Below, piece by piece: positions 10,372-17,867 of a stretch of DNA of 64,000 bases. Source of the DNA: DASYML01 sp036399835 (GTDB lineage Bacteria > Acidobacteriota > Blastocatellia > Pyrinomonadales > Pyrinomonadaceae); the NCBI GenBank assembly GCA_036399835.1, contig DASWMI010000192.1, positions 1 through 64,000 of the forward strand, given 5' to 3'. The notes beneath the pieces are model-generated. The model worked only from the letters and a program-made list of their open reading frames with translations. It ran no database searches and was not told where the DNA came from. The position numbers and the translations under genes are program-made. How positions within the stretch are numbered: the first letter of the stretch is position 1; each line of letters begins with the position of its first letter.

Positions 10372-11622
10372 ATGAATGATTCTGCTAACGAGCCTGCCAT
10401 CAAGCGCCCGCCCGTCCTGGCGGATACAGCGCCGCCGGGCACGGAGCCGGTCGAGCCTGTGGTTGAGCCGCTGACGAAGATTGCAGGGTTCAAGCTGCCG
10501 ACGGAATCCTTGCGCGCCTACACGATGCTCTTTGCTCTGATAGCCATCTGGATATTTTTCCAGTGGGCCACGATTAGCGAGTCTCATCCTTACGGCCTCT
10601 TCCTGAGCGCGGTCAACTTTTCCAAGCTCATGCAGCAGATGGCCGTCACGGGCGTGCTTGCCGTCGGGATGCTGATGGTCATCGTCACAGGGCAGATTGA
10701 TCTCTCGGTCGGCTCTGTCGTCGGGTTAGCCGGAGGCATCGCCGCGATGTCGCAGGGGTGGGGACTCTTTCCGGCTCTGGCCGCAGCCATCGTCATCGGC
10801 CTTCTCATCGGCGCAGTTCACGGCAGCCTCGTGGCCTACGTCAATATTCCTTCATTCATCGTTACATTAGGCGGGCTGCTGGCGTGGCGCGGCGTGCTGT
10901 TCGGATTGGTCAAGGGCGCGACGATTCCCGTGGAGCTTCCGGTCTTCAGGTCTCTCGGGAGAGATTTGGTCGCTCCCATCGTCGGTTACATACTGGCTGG
11001 CGTAGCCATCGCGGCCATCGTCTGGTTCAACCTGCGACGCAACAGCGTGCGCCGTCGCCACGGGCTGACCGTTTCCGGCTCAGGCATGACGATTGTACGC
11101 ATCATCTTTCCGGCCATCCTGATTATAGGCTTCGTCCTCCTAATGAACGCGCAGGGCGGAGTGCCGATTCCCTTTATCGTCATGTTCGCGGTCGCGCTGG
11201 CCGGAGCTTTCCTGACCCAGAACACGACCTTTGGTCGCTACCTCTACGCCATCGGCGGCAACCCTGACGCGGCGCGCCTTTCCGGCATCAACCTGCGCCG
11301 GCAACTCCTGATTGTTTTTTGCCTGATGGGCGCGCTGGTCGGCGTGGCCTCCATCCTGCAAACGGCGCGTCTGTCAGGAGCCACGCCCGACGCAGGCACG
11401 CTGATGGAACTGGACGCGATTGCGGCCTGCGTCATCGGCGGCACGAGCCTGATGGGAGGACGCGGCACGGTCTTTGGCGCCATCGTCGGCGCGCTGATTA
11501 TGGCGAGCCTCGATAACGGGATGAACCTGATCGAGATTCAAAGTTACGTCCAGCCCATCGTCAAAGGCGCTGTGCTCGTCACAGCCGTCGGCATAGACAT
11601 GATGGGAAGAAGGAAAGGATAA
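10372..11622 (+). CDS. xylH: Xylose-type ABC transporter permease
   Basis: Inner-membrane channel subunit of the sugar importer, about 416 residues with roughly ten hydrophobic segments. Diagnostic blocks of the XylH/RbsC family: VLAVGMLMVIVTGQIDLSVGS, then IPSFIVTLGGLLAWRGVLFG, and near the end CVIGGTSLMGGRGTVFGAIVG. Two ATGs lie six bases apart (10366 and 10372). GAGGAG directly abuts the first, so the second, at normal spacing, is preferred. The N-terminal 40 residues are Pro/Ala-rich and face the cytoplasm by prediction. It ends the xyl operon; an inverted-repeat element follows immediately. Confidence 0.93.
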   Translation: MNDSANEPAIKRPPVLADTAPPGTEPVEPVVEPLTKIAGFKLPTESLRAYTMLFALIAIWIFFQWATISESHPYGLFLSAVNFSKLMQQMAVTGVLAVGMLMVIVTGQIDLSVGSVVGLAGGIAAMSQGWGLFPALAAAIVIGLLIGAVHGSLVAYVNIPSFIVTLGGLLAWRGVLFGLVKGATIPVELPVFRSLGRDLVAPIVGYILAGVAIAAIVWFNLRRNSVRRRHGLTVSGSGMTIVRIIFPAILIIGFVLLMNAQGGVPIPFIVMFAVALAGAFLTQNTTFGRYLYAIGGNPDAARLSGINLRRQLLIVFCLMGALVGVASILQTARLSGATPDAGTLMELDAIAACVIGGTSLMGGRGTVFGAIVGALIMASLDNGMNLIEIQSYVQPIVKGAVLVTAVGIDMMGRRKG

Positions 11623-11628
11623 CGATTC

Positions 11629-11745
11629 AAATTAGCCACAGAGGCACGGAGGCACAGAGAGGAAACGAATTAAGATTTTATAAGAGTTTTCAATACATCT
11701 TTCTTACTTCTGCTCTGTCTCTCCGTGCCTGCGGTGGCTAATTTT
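11629..11745. repeat. Intergenic inverted-repeat element, family 1 copy A
   Basis: About 117 bases that begin and end with complementary arms: ATTAGCCAC at 11631-11639 and GTGGCTAAT at 11734-11742 (9 bp, perfect), with further imperfect pairing between the CACAGAGGCACGGAGG-type words on the left and CTCTGTCTCTCCGTGCCT on the right. The centre is AT-rich (TTTATAAGAGTTTTCAA). A diverged copy with the same arms and centre lies at 45471-45611. It carries no reading frame, so it is either a MITE-like remnant or a fold-back element; here it may also end the xyl transcript. Confidence 0.75.
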
Positions 11746-11796
11746 GAAAGACTCTCTTAACCTGTTGGAAATCACGCGCTCATCAACTGTCATTTA

Positions 11797-13938
11797 ATGA
11801 GGACAACCCCATCTCAGCCGCTATCAACCTCACTGGCTCTCGTTAGCTTGCTTCTCATCCTTCTTGCCTCGACGACTCGCGCGCAGAGTGCTCAAACTTT
11901 AGCGCCCGGCAAACCCGGTCTGGATGCGCACTGGACCAGCGCCGACAAGAATGGAATCGGCACATCCGCGACGCTTGAGTCGAAGGTCTGGTTCACCTTG
12001 CGCGACGGCATGATGACTGAGGTCTACTACCCGACGCTCGACGTGCCGAATGTTCAAATGCTGCAACTCGTCATCGTCGAAGGTGACCGGAAGAGAGTCG
12101 AGACGGAGGAAGACGACACCATCCATCGTCTTGAAATACTGGACCAGCGCGCCCTCTCCTTTCGACAGGTCAACACGGCCCGGAGCGGCGCTTACACGAT
12201 TACGAAAACCTACACCGTTGACCCCCGGCGCAGCACTATCCTCATTGACATTCGATTCCGCAGCCGCAAGGGTAGATTCTTTTCCGTTTACATCTATTAT
12301 GACCCATCGCTCGATAACAGCGGGATGCATGATTCCGCCTGGACCGCAGGCGATTCGCACGAAAGCTGGCTGCTCGCTTCCGATGGCGATAAGGCTTCGG
12401 CGCTGCTCTCATCTCCCGCATCGGGCGATACGACGAACGGTTACCTGGGGACGAGCGATGGCCTGACCGAGATGCGCAATCGCGGGATAAGCTTTCAGAG
12501 ATACGGGCGCGCAGAGCAGGGGAATGTCGTGCAGGTCGCGCAGATAGAGCCTAATCTTCCGCTCACGCTCGCGCTCGGCTTCGGCAGGGACACACACGAA
12601 GCCCTTGAGAATGCACGTGCCTCGCTGGATAAAGGCTTCCGGCGAGCGCGGCTTGAATACGAAGCCGGATGGCACAAGTATGTCTCTCGGCTGCGCCGCG
12701 TGAGCGCACAATATCAACGCCAGTTCCGTATGGCCGCGATGGTCCTCAAGGCGCACGAGGACAAAACGTACAGGGGCGCGACCGTCGCCTCGCTTTCGAT
12801 TCCCTGGGGCGGTGGACCAAACGCTAACGAGCCGAACGTCAGCGGCTATCATGCTGTCTGGCCGCGTGATCTTTACCAGATTGCGACGGCGCTCCTCGCT
12901 ATGGGCGACCGAGAGGGTGCGTCAAGGGCGCTCGATTATTTGTTCAGGGTTCAGCAGAAACCGGACGGGAGCTTTCCGCAGAATTCGCGTGTCGAAGGCC
13001 GAGAGCTTGGCGGCGCGCTGCAAATGGACCAGGTAGCCCTGCCGCTCGTCCTGGCCTACCAGCTCAAACGCATGGACCGCGAGAGCTGGACCAGACACAT
13101 CAAGCCTGCGGCAGACTTCATCCTCGCTCATGGCCCACGCACGCAGCAGGAGCGTTGGGAAGAGGAGGCAGGCTATTCGCCTTCGACCATCGCGGCGGAG
13201 ATTGCGGGGCTGGTCTGCGCGGCGGAGACTGCGCGACGCAACAAGGATGAAGAGTCGGCGAGCAGGTATCTGGAGAGGGCCGACGATTGGGCGCGTCAGA
13301 TAGAGCCTTGGACGGCGACGAAGAGAGGGCCATACGGCGACGGGAACTACTTTCTGCGCGTCACGGAAAATGATAACCCGGAAGACGGCGCGCAGCTTGA
13401 GATTAACAGTGGAGGTGGCCGTTTCGATGAACGCTCGATTGTTGACGCGGGCTTTCTTGAATTGGTCCGTCTCGGCATCAGGCGCGCGGACGATCCCTTA
13501 ATAGCCAAATCTTTATCCGTCGTTGATGAGTTGATTAAGGTCGAAACGCCGAAGGGCGAAGCCTGGTATCGCTACAATCATGATGCGTATGGCGAGCGGG
13601 CCGACGGTGGACCATACGACGGGCGGAGCGGGCGGGGTCGCCTGTGGACTTTATTGACGGGCGAGCGCGGGGAGTATGAGCTGGCGCGGGGCGAGAGAAG
13701 GCTTGCGCGTGCGCGTCTTAAAGCGATGATGGCTTTTGCTAACGACGGCCTGATGATTCCAGAGCAGGTCTGGGATGGCAAGCGGGCCGTGCGCGCCAGC
13801 CTGCGCTCAGGCGAGGGCACAGGCTCGGCGACGCCGCTCGCCTGGTCCATGGCGCAATTCATACGCCTCCTGGTTAATCTTGAAGAGGGACGCAATATGG
13901 AGACTCCTCCGGTTGTCGCAGAGCGTTATCTGAAGTAG
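11797..13938 (+). CDS. Secreted GH15 glucoamylase / glucodextranase-type enzyme
   Basis: Exported exo-acting alpha-glucan hydrolase releasing beta-glucose from starch- or dextran-like chains, 713 residues. A signal peptide spans 1 to about 30 (LALVSLLLILLASTTRAQ). Residues about 35-290 form the N-terminal beta-sandwich of bacterial glucoamylases and glucodextranases (PGLDAHWTSADKNGIGTS, DGMMTEVYYPTLD). The (alpha/alpha)6 GH15 domain follows, with GYHAVWPRDLYQIATALL, the region ERWEEEAGYSP carrying the expected catalytic acid, and MIPEQVWDG near the end carrying the expected catalytic base. This is the usual full length. It heads an operon with glucokinase, alpha-glucosidase, GH57 and GlgB. 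Whether alpha-1,4 or alpha-1,6 links are preferred is not clear. Confidence 0.92.
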   Translation: MRTTPSQPLSTSLALVSLLLILLASTTRAQSAQTLAPGKPGLDAHWTSADKNGIGTSATLESKVWFTLRDGMMTEVYYPTLDVPNVQMLQLVIVEGDRKRVETEEDDTIHRLEILDQRALSFRQVNTARSGAYTITKTYTVDPRRSTILIDIRFRSRKGRFFSVYIYYDPSLDNSGMHDSAWTAGDSHESWLLASDGDKASALLSSPASGDTTNGYLGTSDGLTEMRNRGISFQRYGRAEQGNVVQVAQIEPNLPLTLALGFGRDTHEALENARASLDKGFRRARLEYEAGWHKYVSRLRRVSAQYQRQFRMAAMVLKAHEDKTYRGATVASLSIPWGGGPNANEPNVSGYHAVWPRDLYQIATALLAMGDREGASRALDYLFRVQQKPDGSFPQNSRVEGRELGGALQMDQVALPLVLAYQLKRMDRESWTRHIKPAADFILAHGPRTQQERWEEEAGYSPSTIAAEIAGLVCAAETARRNKDEESASRYLERADDWARQIEPWTATKRGPYGDGNYFLRVTENDNPEDGAQLEINSGGGRFDERSIVDAGFLELVRLGIRRADDPLIAKSLSVVDELIKVETPKGEAWYRYNHDAYGERADGGPYDGRSGRGRLWTLLTGERGEYELARGERRLARARLKAMMAFANDGLMIPEQVWDGKRAVRASLRSGEGTGSATPLAWSMAQFIRLLVNLEEGRNMETPPVVAERYLK

Positions 13939-13958
13939 TGTGCAGGCATGGCAGAAAG

Positions 13959-14999
13959 ATGGTCCGGGAAGAGATGAATAAACCTGAAGAGCTGGCAAAC
14001 TCTGGCACAGACGGAGCGGAACTGGTCCTCGCCGCAGACCTCGGCGGGACGAACCTGCGCGCCGCCACGATTGATGCCAGCGGGCGTATACACGAGCGCG
14101 TCAAGGTCTGCACGCCGAGGGCTGAAAGGCCCGATGAGATAGTGCGCGCCATCATCGGCCTCACGCGGGAGCTGGAGAGCCGTGGCGCCGGGAGCAGCTC
14201 TCGCATACGCGCCATCTCTGTCGTCGTGCCCGGAACGGTCCAGGTCGAAAAGGGAATCGTCACCAGAGCGCCGAACGTCCCTGCCCTGGACGGCTTTCGC
14301 CTCGCGGCGGCTCTCACGGGCGAGCTGCGCTGGCCCGCCGTCATAGAGAATGATGCCAACGCTGCGGCGGTCGGCGAGATGTGGCAGGGCGCGGGGCGCG
14401 GCTGCCGGACTCTGGTCTGCGTGACGCTCGGAACGGGCGTCGGCGGCGGGCTGATTCTGGATGGAAAGTTGTGGCGTGGCATTGACGGCTCGGCCGGAGA
14501 GATCGGGCATATGACAGTAGAGCCTTTCGGCGCGCCGTGTGGTTGCGGTAATCGCGGTTGCCTTGAAGTCTATGCTTCGGCCACAGCTATCGTGCGCATG
14601 ACGCGCGAAGCGGATTCGCGTTATTCCGCTTCTCCCCTGCATGCGAACGACAAGTTGACGGCGGAAGCCATCTACCGTAGCGGTCTGGATGGCGACGAAC
14701 TGGCGCTCGAAGTCTTTCGACGGATGGGCACATATCTGGGGATAGGTCTGGCCGGGCTGGTCAACGTCCTCAACCCAGAGCTAATCGTCATCGGCGGGGG
14801 TGTCGCCGCCGGATGGGACCTGTTTATAGAACACGTGCGCGAGCAGATTATGGAGAGGGCTTTCCCTATCCCCGCGCGACGCGCGCAACTGTCGCGTGCC
14901 GAGCGCGGCGACGATGCGGGCCTGCTCGGCGCTGCCTATATAGCCTTCACACGGCAACAGGCGGATTCAAAAGATGAGCGCGACCACGATGAAGGATGA
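13959..14999 (+). CDS. glk: ROK-family glucokinase
   Basis: Cytoplasmic ATP-dependent sugar kinase, about 347 residues, phosphorylating glucose released by the neighbouring hydrolases. The ATP-binding start LVLAADLGGTNLRAATID is intact, and the ROK signature is complete: EIGHMTVEPFGAPCGCGNRG, then CLEV, with the zinc-binding Cys-X-Cys-X4-Cys pattern. The region VIENDANAAAVGEMWQGAG carries the conserved catalytic Asp. There is no N-terminal helix-turn-helix, so it is a kinase rather than a ROK repressor. The frame is open from a GTG overlapping the previous stop; ATG 13959 and ATG 13974 are both possible starts with imperfect ribosome sites. It is 20 bases downstream of the glucoamylase gene. 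A related hexose cannot be excluded as substrate. Confidence 0.9.
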   Translation: MVREEMNKPEELANSGTDGAELVLAADLGGTNLRAATIDASGRIHERVKVCTPRAERPDEIVRAIIGLTRELESRGAGSSSRIRAISVVVPGTVQVEKGIVTRAPNVPALDGFRLAAALTGELRWPAVIENDANAAAVGEMWQGAGRGCRTLVCVTLGTGVGGGLILDGKLWRGIDGSAGEIGHMTVEPFGAPCGCGNRGCLEVYASATAIVRMTREADSRYSASPLHANDKLTAEAIYRSGLDGDELALEVFRRMGTYLGIGLAGLVNVLNPELIVIGGGVAAGWDLFIEHVREQIMERAFPIPARRAQLSRAERGDDAGLLGAAYIAFTRQQADSKDERDHDEG

Positions 15000-15057
15000 A
15001 CGCGGCGGAGTTGAATCAAAGAGAGCTACTTTACACTTCATCTTTCGCGCCGCCGCG
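14988..15057. repeat. Operon-internal hairpin repeat, family 2 copy
   Basis: GATGAAGGATGAA is followed by a stem CGCGGCGG (15001-15008) paired with CCGCCGCG (15050-15057); between them lies AGAGCTACTTT, matching the AAAGCTATTTC core seen in the copies at 17.8, 22.65 and 27.1 kb. It starts in the last codons of the glucokinase gene and fills the gap to the alpha-glucosidase gene. Confidence 0.45.
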
Positions 15058-15112
15058 CAGGCTCTTCAAGCTTGATTACTGTGTGTCTCGCGGCTTCTGC
15101 TTTCTAACTGAG

Positions 15113-17689
15113 ATGAAAAAAACGCTACTCGCATTTGGCTCTCTCCTCGCGCTGCTGTTTATCTGCACAGGAGTTCAGGCGCAGGATATTGTCAGCGGGC
15201 TTGAGCCGATTGGCGCGGTTTCCAGTCTGACTCGAACCCGCGAGGCTGTCATCTTCAACTGCCTGGACCAGTCGCAGGTCCGCATCTCTATCCTCGCTCC
15301 GGACCTCTTGCGTGTGCGTGCTTCGTTCAGAAAGCCTCTGCCAGCGAAGGACCATTCCTGGGCGATTGAGAAAGAGAACTGGGAAGCGCCGCGCTGGAAT
15401 CTTTTGGAGAGCGCCGAGGCCGTCACGATTAGAACGGAAGAGCTTGAAGTCGTCGTGCGCCGCTCTCCGCTCTTGATAGAGTTTCGTGATGCCGCAACGC
15501 ACAGGCCAATTAATTCGGACGAGCGCCCGATGATGTTCGATGCGAGGGGCGAGCGGGCCGCGATGCAGTTTGACCCGAAGGCCGGGCAATTCATCGCTGT
15601 GGCGAAGAAGCTTGGTTTTGACGAGCACTTTTACGGTCTCGGTGAAAAGGCTGCGCGCCTCGATAAAAGGCGCGGCTCTTTCGTCAACTGGAATTCCGAC
15701 ACGCCGGGTTACAGCGAAGGCAGAGACCCCATCTACCAGACCATCCCCTTCTACATAGGATTACAAGGGGGCGCGGCCTACGGCATCTTTTTCGATAACA
15801 GCTACCGTAGCTATTTCGATTTCGGTAAATCTTCGCAGCAGTACGCGGCCTTCGCGGCGGAGGGCGGCGAGCTGAACTACTACTTTTTTTATGGACCAGC
15901 AATCAAAAAGATACTCGCACGTTACGCGGACCTGACGGGACACATGCCTCTGCCGCCGATGTGGGCGCTCGGCAACCAGCAGAGCCGCTGGAGCTATTAT
16001 CCTGAAGCAATGGTCGAAGAGGTCGTCAGTGAGTATCGCAGGCGCGATCTTCCCTTAGACGTGTTGCATCTGGATATTGACTACATGCAGGGCTATAGAG
16101 TCTTTACCTGGGACACGAAAAGATTCCCTGACCCGCGGGGACTGACAGGCAGATTGGCCCGGCAGGGTGTCAAGGTCGTGACCATCGTTGACCCGGGCGT
16201 TAAATACCAGCCTTCGGCGGCGGGCGCGAGTAGTCTACAGGCGAGTGGACCAGAGGCGAGCCGTCAGCCGGAGCTTGAGCCGCAGGGCAAGAGTTATTAC
16301 GTCTTCGAGCAGGGCCGCGAGAAAAACTTTTTTCAGAAGAGGCAATCGGGCCAGCTCTTTATTCCGCAGGTCTGGCCCGGCGAGAGCGTCTTTGTCGATT
16401 ACACTCTGCCGGAGGCGCGCCGCTGGTGGGGCGGGTTGCACCGCGCCTATCTGGACAATGGAGTCAAAGGTATCTGGAACGACATGAACGAGCCTTCGGA
16501 TTTTGTGGACCAGACGGGAAAGAACCAGCTCGATGTCGTGAGCTACGACGAAGGCGAGAAATCCACGCACGCCAAGAATCGCAACGTCTTTGCGCTTCTC
16601 ATGGCGCGTGCGACATACGAGGGGCTTGAACGCTTGCGGCCCTCCGAGCGTCCTTACGTCATCACGCGCGCGGCCTACGCAGGCATCCAGCGTTATTCGA
16701 CGATGTGGACCGGCGATACCGTCAGCAACTGGGAGACGCTCGCGCTGAGCATCCCCGTCTTTCAGACCTTAGGGCTGTCGGGCGAGCCTTTCGTCGGCAG
16801 CGATGTCGGCGGCTTTATCGGCAGGGGCAACGGCGAGCTGCTCGTGCGTTCCTACCAGGTCAGCTTTCTCGTCCCCTTCTGTCGCAATCACAAAGAGCTG
16901 AGCGGCTACGACCAGGAACCCTGGCGCTTCGGCAAGTATTACGAAGATATTATTCGCAAGTATCTCAAGCTCCGCTATCGGCTGATGCCTTTTCTCTACA
17001 CGACTCTGGAAGAGGCGCACCGAACGGGCGTGCCGCTCTTTCGCCCGCTGCTGCTCAATTACCAGCAGGACGAAAGCACCTTGAATCTGGACGACCAGTT
17101 TATGGTTGGCACGGACCTGCTGGTCGCGCCCATCCTCCAGCCGAACCAGACGGGCCGCCTCGTCTACCTGCCCGCCGGCATGTGGTACGATTTCTGGACC
17201 AGCAGGAAATATAGAGGTGGGACGATGATTCGCGTGGATGCGCCGCTCGAAACCGTGCCGATGTTCGTGCGCGCGGGCGCTGTGATCCCGACGGGGCCTG
17301 AGATGAGCTACGTCGGCGAAAAGCCTTTGACGCCGAATTTCGTCATCTACCCGGACGAAAAAGGAGAGGCGCGCGCCACGCTCTATGAAGACGACGGAGT
17401 GAGTCCTGATTACAGGCAGGGCGTTTCGCGCCGGACAACCGTTGAGGTTTCGCCTTCGGGCGCTGGCTATCAAATCAACCTCGGCGCGCCCGTGGGGAGC
17501 TATACGCCCGCGCCCAGATATTTAATCTTGACGCTCAAATCTTTCGCCGCGCGACAGGTCTCGCTCGATGGCCGTCCGCTCGGCGCGATACTTCCGGAAG
17601 TGAGCGCTCACGGCTGGTTCAAGGATGCGGGCGACCTCGTCTTGCGAATCAAGGATGACGGCAAGGCTCATCAAATCTTTGTCAGATGA
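15113..17689 (+). CDS. Secreted GH31 alpha-glucosidase
   Basis: Exported family 31 enzyme that removes alpha-glucose from non-reducing ends of oligosaccharides, 858 residues. The start at ATG 15113 is chosen over the ATG at 14996 because a signal peptide begins there (MKKTLLAFGSLLALLFICTG, cleaved near VQAQ). An N-terminal beta-sandwich is followed by the (beta/alpha)8 barrel with HLDIDYMQGYRVFTWD. The nucleophile is Asp457 in GIWNDMNEPSDF and the acid/base Asp535 is in MWTGDTVSNWE. C-terminal beta domains end near residue 858. Between VDPGVKY and YYVFEQG is an insertion of about 20 residues, Ala/Ser/Pro-rich, not usual in the family. It is third in the glucan operon and would act with the glucoamylase outside the cytoplasm. 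Confidence 0.93.
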   Translation: MKKTLLAFGSLLALLFICTGVQAQDIVSGLEPIGAVSSLTRTREAVIFNCLDQSQVRISILAPDLLRVRASFRKPLPAKDHSWAIEKENWEAPRWNLLESAEAVTIRTEELEVVVRRSPLLIEFRDAATHRPINSDERPMMFDARGERAAMQFDPKAGQFIAVAKKLGFDEHFYGLGEKAARLDKRRGSFVNWNSDTPGYSEGRDPIYQTIPFYIGLQGGAAYGIFFDNSYRSYFDFGKSSQQYAAFAAEGGELNYYFFYGPAIKKILARYADLTGHMPLPPMWALGNQQSRWSYYPEAMVEEVVSEYRRRDLPLDVLHLDIDYMQGYRVFTWDTKRFPDPRGLTGRLARQGVKVVTIVDPGVKYQPSAAGASSLQASGPEASRQPELEPQGKSYYVFEQGREKNFFQKRQSGQLFIPQVWPGESVFVDYTLPEARRWWGGLHRAYLDNGVKGIWNDMNEPSDFVDQTGKNQLDVVSYDEGEKSTHAKNRNVFALLMARATYEGLERLRPSERPYVITRAAYAGIQRYSTMWTGDTVSNWETLALSIPVFQTLGLSGEPFVGSDVGGFIGRGNGELLVRSYQVSFLVPFCRNHKELSGYDQEPWRFGKYYEDIIRKYLKLRYRLMPFLYTTLEEAHRTGVPLFRPLLLNYQQDESTLNLDDQFMVGTDLLVAPILQPNQTGRLVYLPAGMWYDFWTSRKYRGGTMIRVDAPLETVPMFVRAGAVIPTGPEMSYVGEKPLTPNFVIYPDEKGEARATLYEDDGVSPDYRQGVSRRTTVEVSPSGAGYQINLGAPVGSYTPAPRYLILTLKSFAARQVSLDGRPLGAILPEVSAHGWFKDAGDLVLRIKDDGKAHQIFVR

Positions 17690-17783
17690 GGCGAGATGGA
17701 ATTTCCCGCTGGACCAGTCAAAGGTTATACTCGAAAGCGACGATCAAATACACAGAGGCACAAAGGCTCTAAGAAAGTCATGG

Positions 17784-17840
17784 GTGATGAATGATCAGAG
17801 AAGAGCTATTCTTTCTTCTGACTCAACACTCATCGCTTCC
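17784..17840. repeat. Operon-internal hairpin repeat, family 2 copy
   Basis: Lies in the 178-base gap between the GH31 and GH57 genes. GATGAATGATCAGAGAAGAG is followed by the core AGCTATTCTTTC and then TTCTGACTCAACACTCATCG, so the arms can pair around the core. Just upstream, 17751-17777 carries ACACAGAGGCACAAAGG, which resembles the left arm of repeat family 1. Confidence 0.45.
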
Positions 17841-17867
17841 AGACTATTGACGGCTGGCGCTTAGACA

